Part shown: piece after piece, positions 8,237 to 16,917 of the stretch | Layout: the number at the start of each line of letters is the position of its first letter | How positions within the stretch are numbered: position 1 is the first letter of the stretch | Program-made: the position numbers and the translations under genes | Origin: Bradyrhizobium erythrophlei | Lineage (GTDB): Bacteria > Pseudomonadota > Alphaproteobacteria > Rhizobiales > Xanthobacteraceae | DNA length: 64,000 nucleotides | Direction: 5' to 3' | Assembly: GCF_900129425.1 (NCBI RefSeq) | Contig: NZ_LT670817.1 | Location: forward strand, 8,522,001 to 8,586,000 | The notes under the pieces: generated by a model | Databases searched by the model: none | The model's input: the letters and a program-made list of their open reading frames with translations, nothing else | What the model was told of the DNA's origin: nothing

Positions 8237-11200
8237 CCGCGCCGCGCCCGATTCCCGACGCCGTGCGCGCCACCCAGGCGCGCGCATCGGATCCGACGTC
8301 GTCGGCATTCGTCTCGGCCAATGCCGGTTCGGGCAAGACCCACGTGCTGGTGCAGCGGGTGATCCGGCTGCTGCTCGACAACGTGCCGCCGGAGAAAATT
8401 CTCTGCATCACCTTCACCAAGGCCGCCGCCGCCAACATGGCGGAACGGGTGTTCACCACGCTCGGCCATTGGGTCACGCTCGACGATGCCGCGCTCGACG
8501 CCGCGATCCGCGACGCGGGCATCGCCCGCCCCGATGCCAAACTGCGCCTGCGCGCCCGCGAACTGTTCGCCTGCGCGCTGGAAACGCCGGGCGGCCTGAA
8601 AGTGCAGACCATCCACGCGCTCTGCACCCGGCTGCTGCAGCAATTTCCGTTCGAGGCCAACGTGCCGGCGCGTTTTGCGGTGCTCGACGACCGCGACCAG
8701 AACGAGATGATGGAGCGCGCCAATCTCAAGGTGCTGCTCGAGGCCGCCGGCGCTCCCGACAGCGCGACCGGCCGGGCGCTCAATATCGCGATGGCGAGCG
8801 CCGCCGACGTCACCTTCAAGGATGTGGTGCGCGAGGCCTGTCTCAGCCGCGATCACTTCATGGCATGGACCGACGATGCGGGGAGTGCCGATGCCGCGGC
8901 GGGGCAGATGTCGGCCGCGCTCGGCGTCGACGCCGATGAGCGCATCGAAGCCGTCGAGCGCGCGATCGTCGACGGGCCAAATCTGCCGCGTTCGCGGTGG
9001 AGAGAACTAGCTGACATCCTCGACACCGGCAGCAAGACCGAACAGGGCCATGCGGACCGGCTTCGCGACGCGCTGGTGTTCAGCGCCGCCGCCCAGGTCG
9101 ACGAATATCTCGGTGTCTTCCTGACCGACGAGCGGGCGCCGCGAAAAACGCTGCTGACGAAGAATTTCAGCAATAACAATGCTGCGGTCGCGGGCCGGTT
9201 CGAGCAGGAAAGCCGGCGCATCGGACCGCTGATAGAGCGCCGCCGCGCGGTGACGACGCGGGACCGCACGCAGGCGCTGCTGCAGATCGCGACCGCGGCG
9301 GCGGCGAATTACCGGCGCGAGAAGCAGGAGCGCGGCCTGCTCGACTATGACGATCTGATCGACAAGACGCTCGTGATGCTGGACCGCGTCTCCTCCGGAT
9401 GGGTGCACTACAAGCTCGACCGCGGCGTCGATCACGTATTGATCGACGAGGCCCAGGACACCAGCCCCCGGCAATGGGATATTGTCGACCATATCATTTC
9501 CGAATTTACCTCCGGCGAAGGCGCCCGCGACGGTGTCGTCAGAACGATCTTCGCGGTCGGCGACGAGAAGCAGTCGATCTTTTCGTTCCAGGGCGCGGCG
9601 CCGCGTGAATTCGACAACCGCCGCCGAGGGCTGGAGAGGAAGTTCATTGCTGCCGGGCTGAAATTCGATCCGGTGTCGTTCACCTACTCGTTCCGCTCGG
9701 GTGCCGCGATCCTGCAATCGGTCGACCACGTATTTCATGAGGCGGATATCTACCGCAGCATCCACTCCGCCGACACCGGCTACCCCATCCACAATTCTCT
9801 CGGCGATGCCGGGCCGAGCCTGATCGATCTCTGGGAGTTGCAGCTGCCGGACGCCAGGCAGGAGATCGAAGGCTGGCGTGCGCCGTTCGACGGGTTGTCG
9901 CTGACAAGCCCCGAGGTCCGGCTTGCGAGGCGCATTCAGGCCGAGATCAAATCGCTGGTCGAAAGCGGCACCATGACCGGCCATGCCGGCAAGCGCCGTC
10001 CCTTGCGCTACGGCGACATGCTGGTGCTGGTGCGGCGGCGCGGCAATGCCTTCGACGCCGTGATCCAGGCCCTCAAGCACGCCGGCATTCCCGTCGCCGG
10101 CGCCGACCGGCTGAAACTGACCGAGCATATCGCGATCATCGACCTGATGAACCTCGCCGACGCGCTGCTGCTGCCGCAGGACGATCTGGCGCTCGCGGTG
10201 GCGCTGAAGTCTCCGCTGTTCGGCCTTTCCGACGACGACCTGTTCGCGCTGGCCTGGCAGCGCCGGGGCTCGCTGCACGAGGCGCTGCATCATCACGCGG
10301 CGACGGACCGAAAATTCGAAGCTGCGCTCAAGCGCCTCGAGGAATGCGAGCGCCGCTTCGCCACCGAGACACCGTTCGCGTTCTATGCCTGGCTGCTCGG
10401 CGGCGATGGCGGCCGGAAGCGAATCCTCGGGCGGCTCGGGCATGAAGCCAACGACGCGCTCGACGAGTTTCTCGAACTAGCGCTGGGCTATGAGCGCAAG
10501 GCGCCGGCTTCGCTGCAGGGCTTCATGGCGTGGCTGCGCGCGGCCGACCTCGAAGTGAAGCGCGACATGGAAATTTCGCGCGACGAAGTCCGCGTCATGA
10601 CCGTGCACGGCGCCAAGGGGCTGGAAGCGCCTGTGGTGTTCCTGGTCGACACCACCTCGTCGCCCTCGGATACCCAACGGCTGAAACTGATCCATCTTCC
10701 GCGCGGCAATGGAGCGCCGCACGCGCCCGGCGTCGTGGTCTGGGCCGGCAAGAAGGCCGACGATCCGGCGGCGGTCGCGGCGGCCCGCGTGGCGATGCTG
10801 GCCGAAACCGAGGATGAGTACCGCCGCCTGCTGTATGTGGCGATGACGCGGGCGGCCGACCGCCTGATCGTCGGCGGCTGCATGCCGGGCAACATGAATA
10901 CGGTGCGCAAATATTCCTGGTACGACCTGATCGTCAAAGGCCTCGGCAATTCCGGATTGCACGAGCAGACCATCGAGCGACCGGATGGCACGGTGAAACG
11001 CTATTCGCGGCCTGGGGATGTCGCAGTCCCCACGGGCGGAGCGGCGGCGCCGGCCGCGGCCGTTCCGATCGAACTGCCTGCATGGTTGCGCAGATCAGCG
11101 GCACCGGAGGCGCCTGCCGACGGGCCGCTGCGCCCGTCCGGTTCTGCCGGGGACCAAGGCCGCAGCGTCCGGACCGGCAAAACCATCCAGCTCCGCGCAC

Positions 11201-11736
11201 GCGCGCTGCAGCGCGGCACGCTGGTGCACCGGCTGCTGCAATCCCTGCCCGAGGTCACAGCCGAGCGCCGCCGCGACGCGGCGCTCAACTACCTCGCCCG
11301 CAATGCGGCGGGCTGGACCGTCGGCGAGCGCGAGGCCCTCGCCGAGGGGGTGCTGGCGCTGATCGGGGATGCGCGGTTTGCGCCGGTATTTGGCGCCGGC
11401 AGCCGTGCCGAGGTTTCGATCGCCGGGCGGATCGAGCGGCCGGGACGGTCGCCGGCACTGGTTTCGGGGCAGATCGACCGGCTGGTGGTGACGCCAGGCG
11501 AGGTCCTGATCGTCGACTTCAAGACCAATTATGCCCCGCCGCGCGCCCCGGCCGAGGCGCCGGCGGCCTATGTCCGCCAGCTCGCGCTCTACCGCGCGGT
11601 GCTGCAGAAGCTTTATCCCCAGCGGCCGGTCCGCGCAGCATTACTTTGGACCGAAACCCCTGAATTGATGGAGATTTCTGCTCCCGCGCTGGACGCGCAA
11701 CAGGCAACCGTTCGGCGGGGGGATGACCAAGCTTGA
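8230..11736 (+). CDS. addA: AddA, double-strand break repair helicase subunit
   Basis: An 1,168-residue UvrD-type helicase with a C-terminal nuclease domain, partner of AddB. Walker A is at residues 30-37 (ANAGSGKT), the DEAQDTSPRQWD Walker B helicase motif and the VGDEKQSIFSFQGA motif follow, then VMTVHGAKGLEAPVVF and LLYVAMTRAADRL. The RecB-type nuclease centre is visible near the end (VDFKTNYAPP). The ATG at 8230 sits inside the end of addB and starts the conserved region sensibly; the longer ORF from 8149 is only an addB shadow. trxA follows after 88 bp. Confidence 0.97.
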   Translation: MVTAPRPIPDAVRATQARASDPTSSAFVSANAGSGKTHVLVQRVIRLLLDNVPPEKILCITFTKAAAANMAERVFTTLGHWVTLDDAALDAAIRDAGIARPDAKLRLRARELFACALETPGGLKVQTIHALCTRLLQQFPFEANVPARFAVLDDRDQNEMMERANLKVLLEAAGAPDSATGRALNIAMASAADVTFKDVVREACLSRDHFMAWTDDAGSADAAAGQMSAALGVDADERIEAVERAIVDGPNLPRSRWRELADILDTGSKTEQGHADRLRDALVFSAAAQVDEYLGVFLTDERAPRKTLLTKNFSNNNAAVAGRFEQESRRIGPLIERRRAVTTRDRTQALLQIATAAAANYRREKQERGLLDYDDLIDKTLVMLDRVSSGWVHYKLDRGVDHVLIDEAQDTSPRQWDIVDHIISEFTSGEGARDGVVRTIFAVGDEKQSIFSFQGAAPREFDNRRRGLERKFIAAGLKFDPVSFTYSFRSGAAILQSVDHVFHEADIYRSIHSADTGYPIHNSLGDAGPSLIDLWELQLPDARQEIEGWRAPFDGLSLTSPEVRLARRIQAEIKSLVESGTMTGHAGKRRPLRYGDMLVLVRRRGNAFDAVIQALKHAGIPVAGADRLKLTEHIAIIDLMNLADALLLPQDDLALAVALKSPLFGLSDDDLFALAWQRRGSLHEALHHHAATDRKFEAALKRLEECERRFATETPFAFYAWLLGGDGGRKRILGRLGHEANDALDEFLELALGYERKAPASLQGFMAWLRAADLEVKRDMEISRDEVRVMTVHGAKGLEAPVVFLVDTTSSPSDTQRLKLIHLPRGNGAPHAPGVVVWAGKKADDPAAVAAARVAMLAETEDEYRRLLYVAMTRAADRLIVGGCMPGNMNTVRKYSWYDLIVKGLGNSGLHEQTIERPDGTVKRYSRPGDVAVPTGGAAAPAAAVPIELPAWLRRSAAPEAPADGPLRPSGSAGDQGRSVRTGKTIQLRARALQRGTLVHRLLQSLPEVTAERRRDAALNYLARNAAGWTVGEREALAEGVLALIGDARFAPVFGAGSRAEVSIAGRIERPGRSPALVSGQIDRLVVTPGEVLIVDFKTNYAPPRAPAEAPAAYVRQLALYRAVLQKLYPQRPVRAALLWTETPELMEISAPALDAQQATVRRGDDQA

Positions 11737-11824
11737 CCCGGCAACGCAGCGTTCATACGTTCACTGCATGATCCCGGCGGCGATTCTGTCAGCCGCATTC
11801 TTCCCAACCGAACGAGGTATCCCA

Positions 11825-12145
11825 ATGGCCGTTGGCAAGGTTTCTGACGCCGATTTCGAGGCCGAAGTGCTCAAGGCGACCGGCCCGGTCGTGGTCGATT
11901 TCTGGGCCGAATGGTGCGGCCCCTGCCGCATGATCGCTCCGGCACTCGACGAGATTTCCGGCGTCATGGGCGACAAGGTCAAGATCGTGAAGCTGAACGT
12001 CGACGAGAGTCCGAAGACGGCTTCGAAATACGGCGTGATGTCGATCCCCACCTTGATGATCTTCAAGGGCGGCGAGATGGCCTCGCGCCAGGTCGGCGCC
12101 GCGCCGAAGCAGAAGCTGCAGCAGTGGATTACGGCCGCGGTCTGA
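11825..12145 (+). CDS. trxA: Thioredoxin
   Basis: A 106-residue classical thioredoxin, the cytoplasmic disulfide reductant recycled by thioredoxin reductase. The active site WCGPC is at residues 30-34, within VVVDFWAEWCGPCRMIAP, and the cis-proline loop is present as SIPTLMIF. The ATG at 11825 follows a GAGG motif and gives the standard length; an upstream in-frame ATG (11723) would add 34 atypical residues. A strong hairpin terminator follows the stop. Confidence 0.97.
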   Translation: MAVGKVSDADFEAEVLKATGPVVVDFWAEWCGPCRMIAPALDEISGVMGDKVKIVKLNVDESPKTASKYGVMSIPTLMIFKGGEMASRQVGAAPKQKLQQWITAAV

Positions 12146-12174
12146 TCCGCTACCCCAATAATTATTCCTGACAG

Positions 12175-12198
12175 CGGCCGGCGAATAGCCGGCCGTTT
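12175..12198 (+). terminator. Rho-independent terminator after trxA
   Basis: A perfect eight-base-pair stem, CGGCCGGC at 12175-12182 and GCCGGCCG at 12188-12195, with a GAATA loop and a short TTT run after it. It lies 30 bases past the trxA stop. The T-tract is short, so termination may be partial. Confidence 0.75.
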
Positions 12199-12213
12199 GC
12201 GTTGAGACGAGGC

Positions 12214-13284
12214 ATGCCGCCCTCGCCTCGAAACACCGCATTGAAATCTTCCCGCGCGACGCGGCCGGCGGCGATGGAAGCACGTTCCGTCGATGCGATA
12301 CCGCGCGGACCCGAATGGCAGTATGAGCCGAAGTGGGACGGTTTTCGTTGCCTGCTCTCCCGTCAACGCGGCAAAGTCGACCTGCGCTCGAAATCGGGAG
12401 AAGATCTCGCCCGCTACTTTCCCGAACTGGTCGAGGCCGCGCTCAAACTCAAGGCGACGGATTTCCTGCTCGACGGCGAAATCGTCGTGCGCCATGGCAA
12501 GGCGTTTTCATTCGACGACCTGCTGCAGCGAATTCACCCCGCGGCGAGCCGGGTCGCGAAATTGTCGCAGGAAACGCCGGCGCTCTTTATCGCATTCGAC
12601 CTTCTGGCGACCGCGAAAGATAAAAAGCTTTCCGCTCAGCCGCTTGGTAAACGGCGTCCGGTGCTGGAAGCTTTTGCCAAAACCCAGTTCAAATCCAATC
12701 CGGCATTTCGACTGTCGCCGGTCACGACGAGCTTCACGACCGCCAAAAAATGGCTGGCGCACGCCGGCGGCGGCTGTGACGGCGTCATCGCAAAACGGCT
12801 CGACCTGCCCTATCAATCCGGCAACCGCGACGGCATGCAGAAGATCAAGAACTTCCGCAGCGCCGACTGCGTGGTCGGCGGCTTCCGCTACGCGACCAAC
12901 AAACTGGACGGCAAGCGGGTCGCCGGCTCGCTGCTGCTCGGCCTCTACGATAGCGACGGATTGTTGCACCATGTCGGCTTCACCTCCGCGATCAGGCAGC
13001 AGGACAAGCCGGCGCTGACCGCGAAGCTGGAACCGCTGATTGCAAAACCCGGATTTAGCGGCAACGCGCCGGGCGGCCCGAGCCGCTGGTCGACCGAACG
13101 TTCGGCACAGTGGTGTCCGCTCAAGCCAAAACTCGTCGTCGAGGTCACCTACGATCACTTCAGCGGCGAACGCTTTCGCCACGGCACCTCGATTATGCGC
13201 TGGCGGCCGGATAAGGCGCCCAGGCAATGCACGTTCGATCAACTGAAACAAAGGGCCGCCGATCCGATGAAGTTGTTGGCGTGA
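12214..13284 (+). CDS. ATP-dependent DNA ligase (LigC-like)
   Basis: About 356 residues, the size of stand-alone LigC-type ligases that act in repair or end joining. The adenylation motif I is present (EPKWDGFR, catalytic K about residue 40), followed by SKSGEDLARYFPEL, FLLDGEIVV and GGCDGVIAKRLD, then an OB-fold C-terminal part with QWCPLKPKLVVEV. No polymerase or phosphoesterase domains are attached, so it is not a full LigD. ATG 12214 is the simplest start; the frame also opens at TTG 12202, and the conserved domain begins only at MEARSVD (12274). No ku gene lies in the window. Confidence 0.85.
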   Translation: MPPSPRNTALKSSRATRPAAMEARSVDAIPRGPEWQYEPKWDGFRCLLSRQRGKVDLRSKSGEDLARYFPELVEAALKLKATDFLLDGEIVVRHGKAFSFDDLLQRIHPAASRVAKLSQETPALFIAFDLLATAKDKKLSAQPLGKRRPVLEAFAKTQFKSNPAFRLSPVTTSFTTAKKWLAHAGGGCDGVIAKRLDLPYQSGNRDGMQKIKNFRSADCVVGGFRYATNKLDGKRVAGSLLLGLYDSDGLLHHVGFTSAIRQQDKPALTAKLEPLIAKPGFSGNAPGGPSRWSTERSAQWCPLKPKLVVEVTYDHFSGERFRHGTSIMRWRPDKAPRQCTFDQLKQRAADPMKLLA

Positions 13285-13293
13285 AAAAGGTTT

Positions 13294-13422
13294 CGTGCCC
13301 CGGACGCTGCGCAGCGCGCAAGCGGTGCGCTGCTGAGCCGGGGTCCATATGGCGTCATCTGCAGGTGGGTCCCGGCTCTGCGGCGCACCGCCGAAGAGGC
13401 GCTGCACCGCGTCCGGGAAACG
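13294..13422. repeat. Palindromic repeat, family D
   Basis: Nearly fills the 141-bp gap between the convergent ligase and folC stops. It opens with CGTGCCCCGGACGC and closes with GCGTCCGGGAAACG, and contains GGGTCCCGGCTCTGCGGCGC. Related sequence flanks the IS110-type element on both sides (50990-51107 and 52497-52556). Confidence 0.75.
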
Positions 13423-13425
13423 ATC

Positions 13426-14769
13426 TTATCCCGGCGGCGTGCCGTTGAGGCCAAGCACGTGGCCGGCGAGGTAGAGCGATCCCGTGATCAGGATGCGCGG
13501 CGGCACTTCATAGGCGAGGCGCGTGAGGGAACGCAGCGCGGCTTCGACACCAACAGCGGTTTCCACGCGCATGCCGAGCTGGCGCGCGGCATCGGCCAGT
13601 GTATCCGGCGGCATTGCGTTGTCGCGGTCCGGTATCTGCACGGCGATGATGTGGCGCGTGAGCCCGGCGAAGTTAGCGAGGAACGCGCTGGCGTCCTTGT
13701 TGGCCATCATGCCGGCGATGACGACCAGCGGACGCGATACCCGCTCCTCGAGGTCGCCCAAAGCGGCGGCGGCGACGCGGCCGCCCTCGGCATTGTGCCC
13801 GCCGTCGAGCCAGATCTCGCACCCCGGCGGCGCCTGTTCGATCAGCGCGCCCGACGCCAGGCGCTGCATCCGCGCCGGCCATTCGGCGTTGATGATGCCG
13901 GCCTCGAACGCCGATGGTTCGATTCTGAAACGGTTTTGCGCGCGCAGCGTCGCGATCGCCAGACCGGCATTGTCGAACTGATGCCGGCCGAACAGTTTTG
14001 GCGCCGCCAGGTCCATCAGGCCGCGATCATTCTGATAAACCAGGCGTCCGCGCTCGACATTGACGTGCCATTCCTGCCCGGCGCCAAACAGCGGCGCGCG
14101 CATGCGTTTGGCCTGCTGCTCGATTTCGGCCATCGCCTCGGGGGGCTGCTCCGCACAAATCGCCGGCACGTTGCGCTTGATGATGCCGGCTTTTTCGCGG
14201 GCGATCGTCGCGAGGGTGTCCCCGAGAAATTCGGTGTGATCCATGCTGACCGGTGCGATCACCGTCGCCAGCGGCGTGTCGATCACGTTGGTGGCATCGA
14301 GCCTGCCGCCGAGACCGACTTCCAGCAGCACCACATCGGCCGGATGCTGCGCGAACAGGCAGAATGCCGCAGCGGTCTCGATTTCAAAAATGGTGATCGG
14401 TGCACCGGCGTTGGCGCGCTCGCAATGTTCCAGCGTCGCACAGAGTTCCTCGTCATCAACCAGAGTGCCGCCGCCGGCCCGGCCAAGGCGGAAGCATTCG
14501 TTGATCCGCACCAGTGAGGGCGAGATATAGACGTGGACGCGCAGGCCGGCCGCTTCCAGGATCGCGCGCAGATACGCGATCGTCGAGCCCTTGCCGTTGG
14601 TGCCGGCGACATGAATGACCGGCGGCAGCTTGCGTTCGGGATGATCGAGCCGCTCCAGCAGAAGCTGCATCCGCTCCAGGCCAAGGTCGATACGCTTCGG
14701 GTGCAGGGCGGACAGCCGCGCGATCAATTCGCCGAGCGGCGGCGAGGATCTGGCCGCGGACACGTTCAC
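13426..14769 (-). CDS. folC: Folylpolyglutamate synthase / dihydrofolate synthase
   Basis: About 447 residues, a Mur-ligase-fold enzyme that adds glutamate to dihydropteroate and to folates. The ATP loop GTNGKGST is at residues 56-63, and the family block TVIAPVSMDHTEFLGDTLATIA is present in the central domain, with WLDGGHNAEGG later. The start is taken as GTG 14769, which overlaps the accD stop as GTGA; the frame extends upstream to 14886 but only as an accD shadow. It is the last gene of the trp-accD-folC block. Confidence 0.93.
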   Translation of the reverse strand: MNVSAARSSPPLGELIARLSALHPKRIDLGLERMQLLLERLDHPERKLPPVIHVAGTNGKGSTIAYLRAILEAAGLRVHVYISPSLVRINECFRLGRAGGGTLVDDEELCATLEHCERANAGAPITIFEIETAAAFCLFAQHPADVVLLEVGLGGRLDATNVIDTPLATVIAPVSMDHTEFLGDTLATIAREKAGIIKRNVPAICAEQPPEAMAEIEQQAKRMRAPLFGAGQEWHVNVERGRLVYQNDRGLMDLAAPKLFGRHQFDNAGLAIATLRAQNRFRIEPSAFEAGIINAEWPARMQRLASGALIEQAPPGCEIWLDGGHNAEGGRVAAAALGDLEERVSRPLVVIAGMMANKDASAFLANFAGLTRHIIAVQIPDRDNAMPPDTLADAARQLGMRVETAVGVEAALRSLTRLAYEVPPRILITGSLYLAGHVLGLNGTPPG

Positions 14770-15707
14770 GCGTGGGGTGCGGCCGGCGCCACGTCCGCAC
14801 CTGATACGATCTGGACCGGCATGGCGACCTGCGGCACCGGCTTCGAGGCGGTTTCCACCGCCGGCGACTTCGTCAGCAGCCGGCACAGCCGCGCCAGCGT
14901 CGCACGCAGTTCGTGGCGATGCACCACCATGTCGACCATGCCGTGATCCCTGAGATATTCCGCGCGCTGAAAACCTTCCGGCAATTTCTCGCGGATGGTC
15001 TGCTCGATCACGCGCGCGCCGGCAAAGCCGATCAGCGCACCGGGCTCGGCGATCTGCACGTCGCCCAGCATGGCGTAGGAGGCCGTGACGCCGCCGGTGG
15101 TCGGATTGGTCAGCACCACGATATAGGGCAGTTTCGCCTCGCGCAGCATCTGCACGCCGACCGTGGTGCGCGGCATCTGCATCAGCGACAGAATGCCTTC
15201 CTGCATGCGGGCGCCGCCGGAGGCCGCGAATACGATGAACGGAGACTTCTTCTCGACCGCGAGTTCAAGCCCGCGCACGATCGCCTCGCCGGCCGCCATG
15301 CCGAGCGAGCCGCCCATGAAATCGAAATCCTGCACCGCGATCACGACGGCCGCGCCCTCGAGCTTGCCGTAGCCTACCTTGATGGCATCGTTCACCCCGG
15401 TCCTGGCGCGGGCGTCCTTGATGCGGTCGGCATATTTGCGCTCGTCGCGGAATTTCAGGGGATCGGCGGTGACGTCGGGCAGCGCCACATCGAACCATGT
15501 CTCGTTGTCGAAGATCGATTTCAGCCGCGCCACCGCGCCCATGCGCATGTGGTAGTTCGAGCCGGGAATCACGAACTGGTTGGCCTCGACATCCTTGTAG
15601 AACACCAGCTGCCCGGAATCGGGGCACTTGATCCACAAATTCTCCGGCGTCTCGCGGCGCAGGATGTTGCGGATCTTCGGCCGGACGACGTTGGTGAGCC
15701 AATTCAT
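14766..15707 (-). CDS. accD: Acetyl-CoA carboxylase carboxyltransferase subunit beta
   Basis: A 313-residue AccD, which with AccA transfers the carboxyl group from biotin to acetyl-CoA in the first step of fatty-acid synthesis. The crotonase-fold core is well conserved: DFDFMGGSLGMAAGEAI, FAASGGARMQEG and NPTTGGVTASYAMLGD. The N-terminal zinc ribbon is degenerate: only Cys28 of the four expected cysteines remains; the others are Ser31, Ile47 and Ser50. As far as I recall this is shared by other Bradyrhizobium AccD proteins, so it looks like a lineage trait. It is essential and lies downstream of the IS481 insertion in its operon. Confidence 0.96.
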   Translation of the reverse strand: MNWLTNVVRPKIRNILRRETPENLWIKCPDSGQLVFYKDVEANQFVIPGSNYHMRMGAVARLKSIFDNETWFDVALPDVTADPLKFRDERKYADRIKDARARTGVNDAIKVGYGKLEGAAVVIAVQDFDFMGGSLGMAAGEAIVRGLELAVEKKSPFIVFAASGGARMQEGILSLMQMPRTTVGVQMLREAKLPYIVVLTNPTTGGVTASYAMLGDVQIAEPGALIGFAGARVIEQTIREKLPEGFQRAEYLRDHGMVDMVVHRHELRATLARLCRLLTKSPAVETASKPVPQVAMPVQIVSGADVAPAAPHA

Positions 15708-15873
15708 GGTTCGCTCCGATTCGCGATCAAGCCCGATCGCCCTTGATAATTTAGAGCGCGATCGGACGCAAAACCGGATTCCACTTTTGCTGATCGCGCT
15801 TTTGAATATATGGCGGCCCGGAGGATACCCGGCAAGCCGCCGCTGTCCGGTCTGTTTCCACCGCAATTGTGGC

Positions 15874-16710
15874 TTATTCGGCGGCCTGTTTCGCTCCGCG
15901 CACCCCCTGCGCCAGCGCGGCCACGAGATCGGCGACCGCATCGACGGTTTTGGCCGTCGCACGGCCCTCCGCGTCGAGACTGCCGCGCAAGGCATCGACC
16001 AGCGCGGTGCCGACCACCGCCCCGTCGGCATGTTGCGCAATGCCGCGCGCGGCCTCCGGCGTCCGGATGCCGAAGCCGACGCAGACCGGCAATGTGGTGT
16101 GCCGCTTGATGCGCGCGACAGCCTCGCCGACGACGTTGGTGTCTGCGCTGGCGCTGCCGGTAATGCCGGTAATCGAGACGTAATAGACAAAGCCCGAGGT
16201 GTTGGCGAGCACGGCGGGCAGGCGCTTGTCGTCGGTGGTCGGCGTGGCCAGCCGGATGAAATTCAACCCGGCCTGCATCGCCGGCAGGCACAATTCACTG
16301 TCTTCCTCCGGCGGCAGATCGACGATGATCAACCCGTCGACCCCCGCGGATTTCGCGTCGGCCAGAAATTGATCGACGCCGTAGATGTAGATCGGATTGT
16401 AGTACCCCATCAGCACCAGCGGCGTGGTGGTATCGCCGGCGCGAAACGCGCGCACCATCGCCAGCGTTTTCTTCAGCGTCATGCCGGCCTTCAGCGCGCG
16501 CAAACCCGCCGCCTGGATCGCCGGCCCGTCCGCCATCGGATCGGTGAAGGGCATGCCGATCTCGATGATGTCGGCGCCGGCCTTCGGCAGCGCCTTGATG
16601 ATCTCGAGCGATATTGCGGGATCGGGATCGCCGGCCATCAGGAAGGTGATGAAGGCCGAGCGGCCTTGCTTTTTCAGCTCGGCGAAACGTGCGTCGATGC
16701 GGGTGGTCAT
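15874..16710 (-). CDS. trpA: Tryptophan synthase alpha chain
   Basis: A 278-residue TIM-barrel subunit that cleaves indole-3-glycerol phosphate and channels indole to TrpB. The catalytic pair is visible as Glu50 in ADIIEIGMPF and Asp61 in DPMADGP, and the phosphate-binding loops GFGIRTPE and GTALVDAL are intact. The gene is complete. It is normally directly behind trpB, but here 1.55 kb carrying a family A repeat and an IS481-type element separates them, so it may depend on another promoter. Confidence 0.96.
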   Translation of the reverse strand: MTTRIDARFAELKKQGRSAFITFLMAGDPDPAISLEIIKALPKAGADIIEIGMPFTDPMADGPAIQAAGLRALKAGMTLKKTLAMVRAFRAGDTTTPLVLMGYYNPIYIYGVDQFLADAKSAGVDGLIIVDLPPEEDSELCLPAMQAGLNFIRLATPTTDDKRLPAVLANTSGFVYYVSITGITGSASADTNVVGEAVARIKRHTTLPVCVGFGIRTPEAARGIAQHADGAVVGTALVDALRGSLDAEGRATAKTVDAVADLVAALAQGVRGAKQAAE

Positions 16711-16758
16711 AGTGGGGCGCCTGCTGCGTTGTGCTTCTCCTCGAAGCGTGTGCCCGCG

Positions 16759-16908
16759 GAGAGACCCCCACCCCGGCCCTCCCCCGCAAGCGGGAGAGGG
16801 AGCAGATATTGCCTCATGGATAATCCGTTCGTAGTCGATTCTCGCGCTGCGATCTCGGTCGGTCCCCTCTCCCGCATGCGGGGGAGGGTTAGGGTGGGGG
16901 CTCTCTCC
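16759..16908. repeat. Palindromic repeat, family A
   Basis: A 150-bp inverted repeat in the trpA upstream region: GAGAGACCCCCACCCCGGCC and CTCCCCCGCAAGCGGGAGAG at one side mirrored by CTCTCCCGCATGCGGGGGAG and GGTGGGGGCTCTCTCC at the other. The IS481-type element begins only about nine bases beyond its edge. Confidence 0.85.
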
Positions 16909-16917
16909 ACGGTACGG

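Noticed and set aside
9007..10443. A 478-codon minus-strand frame inside addA
   Set aside because: It is a shadow of addA, with Arg/Gln/His-rich composition typical of antisense GC-rich frames.
13475..14800. Several plus-strand frames over folC
   Set aside because: All are shadows; folC carries the P-loop and other family motifs on the minus strand.
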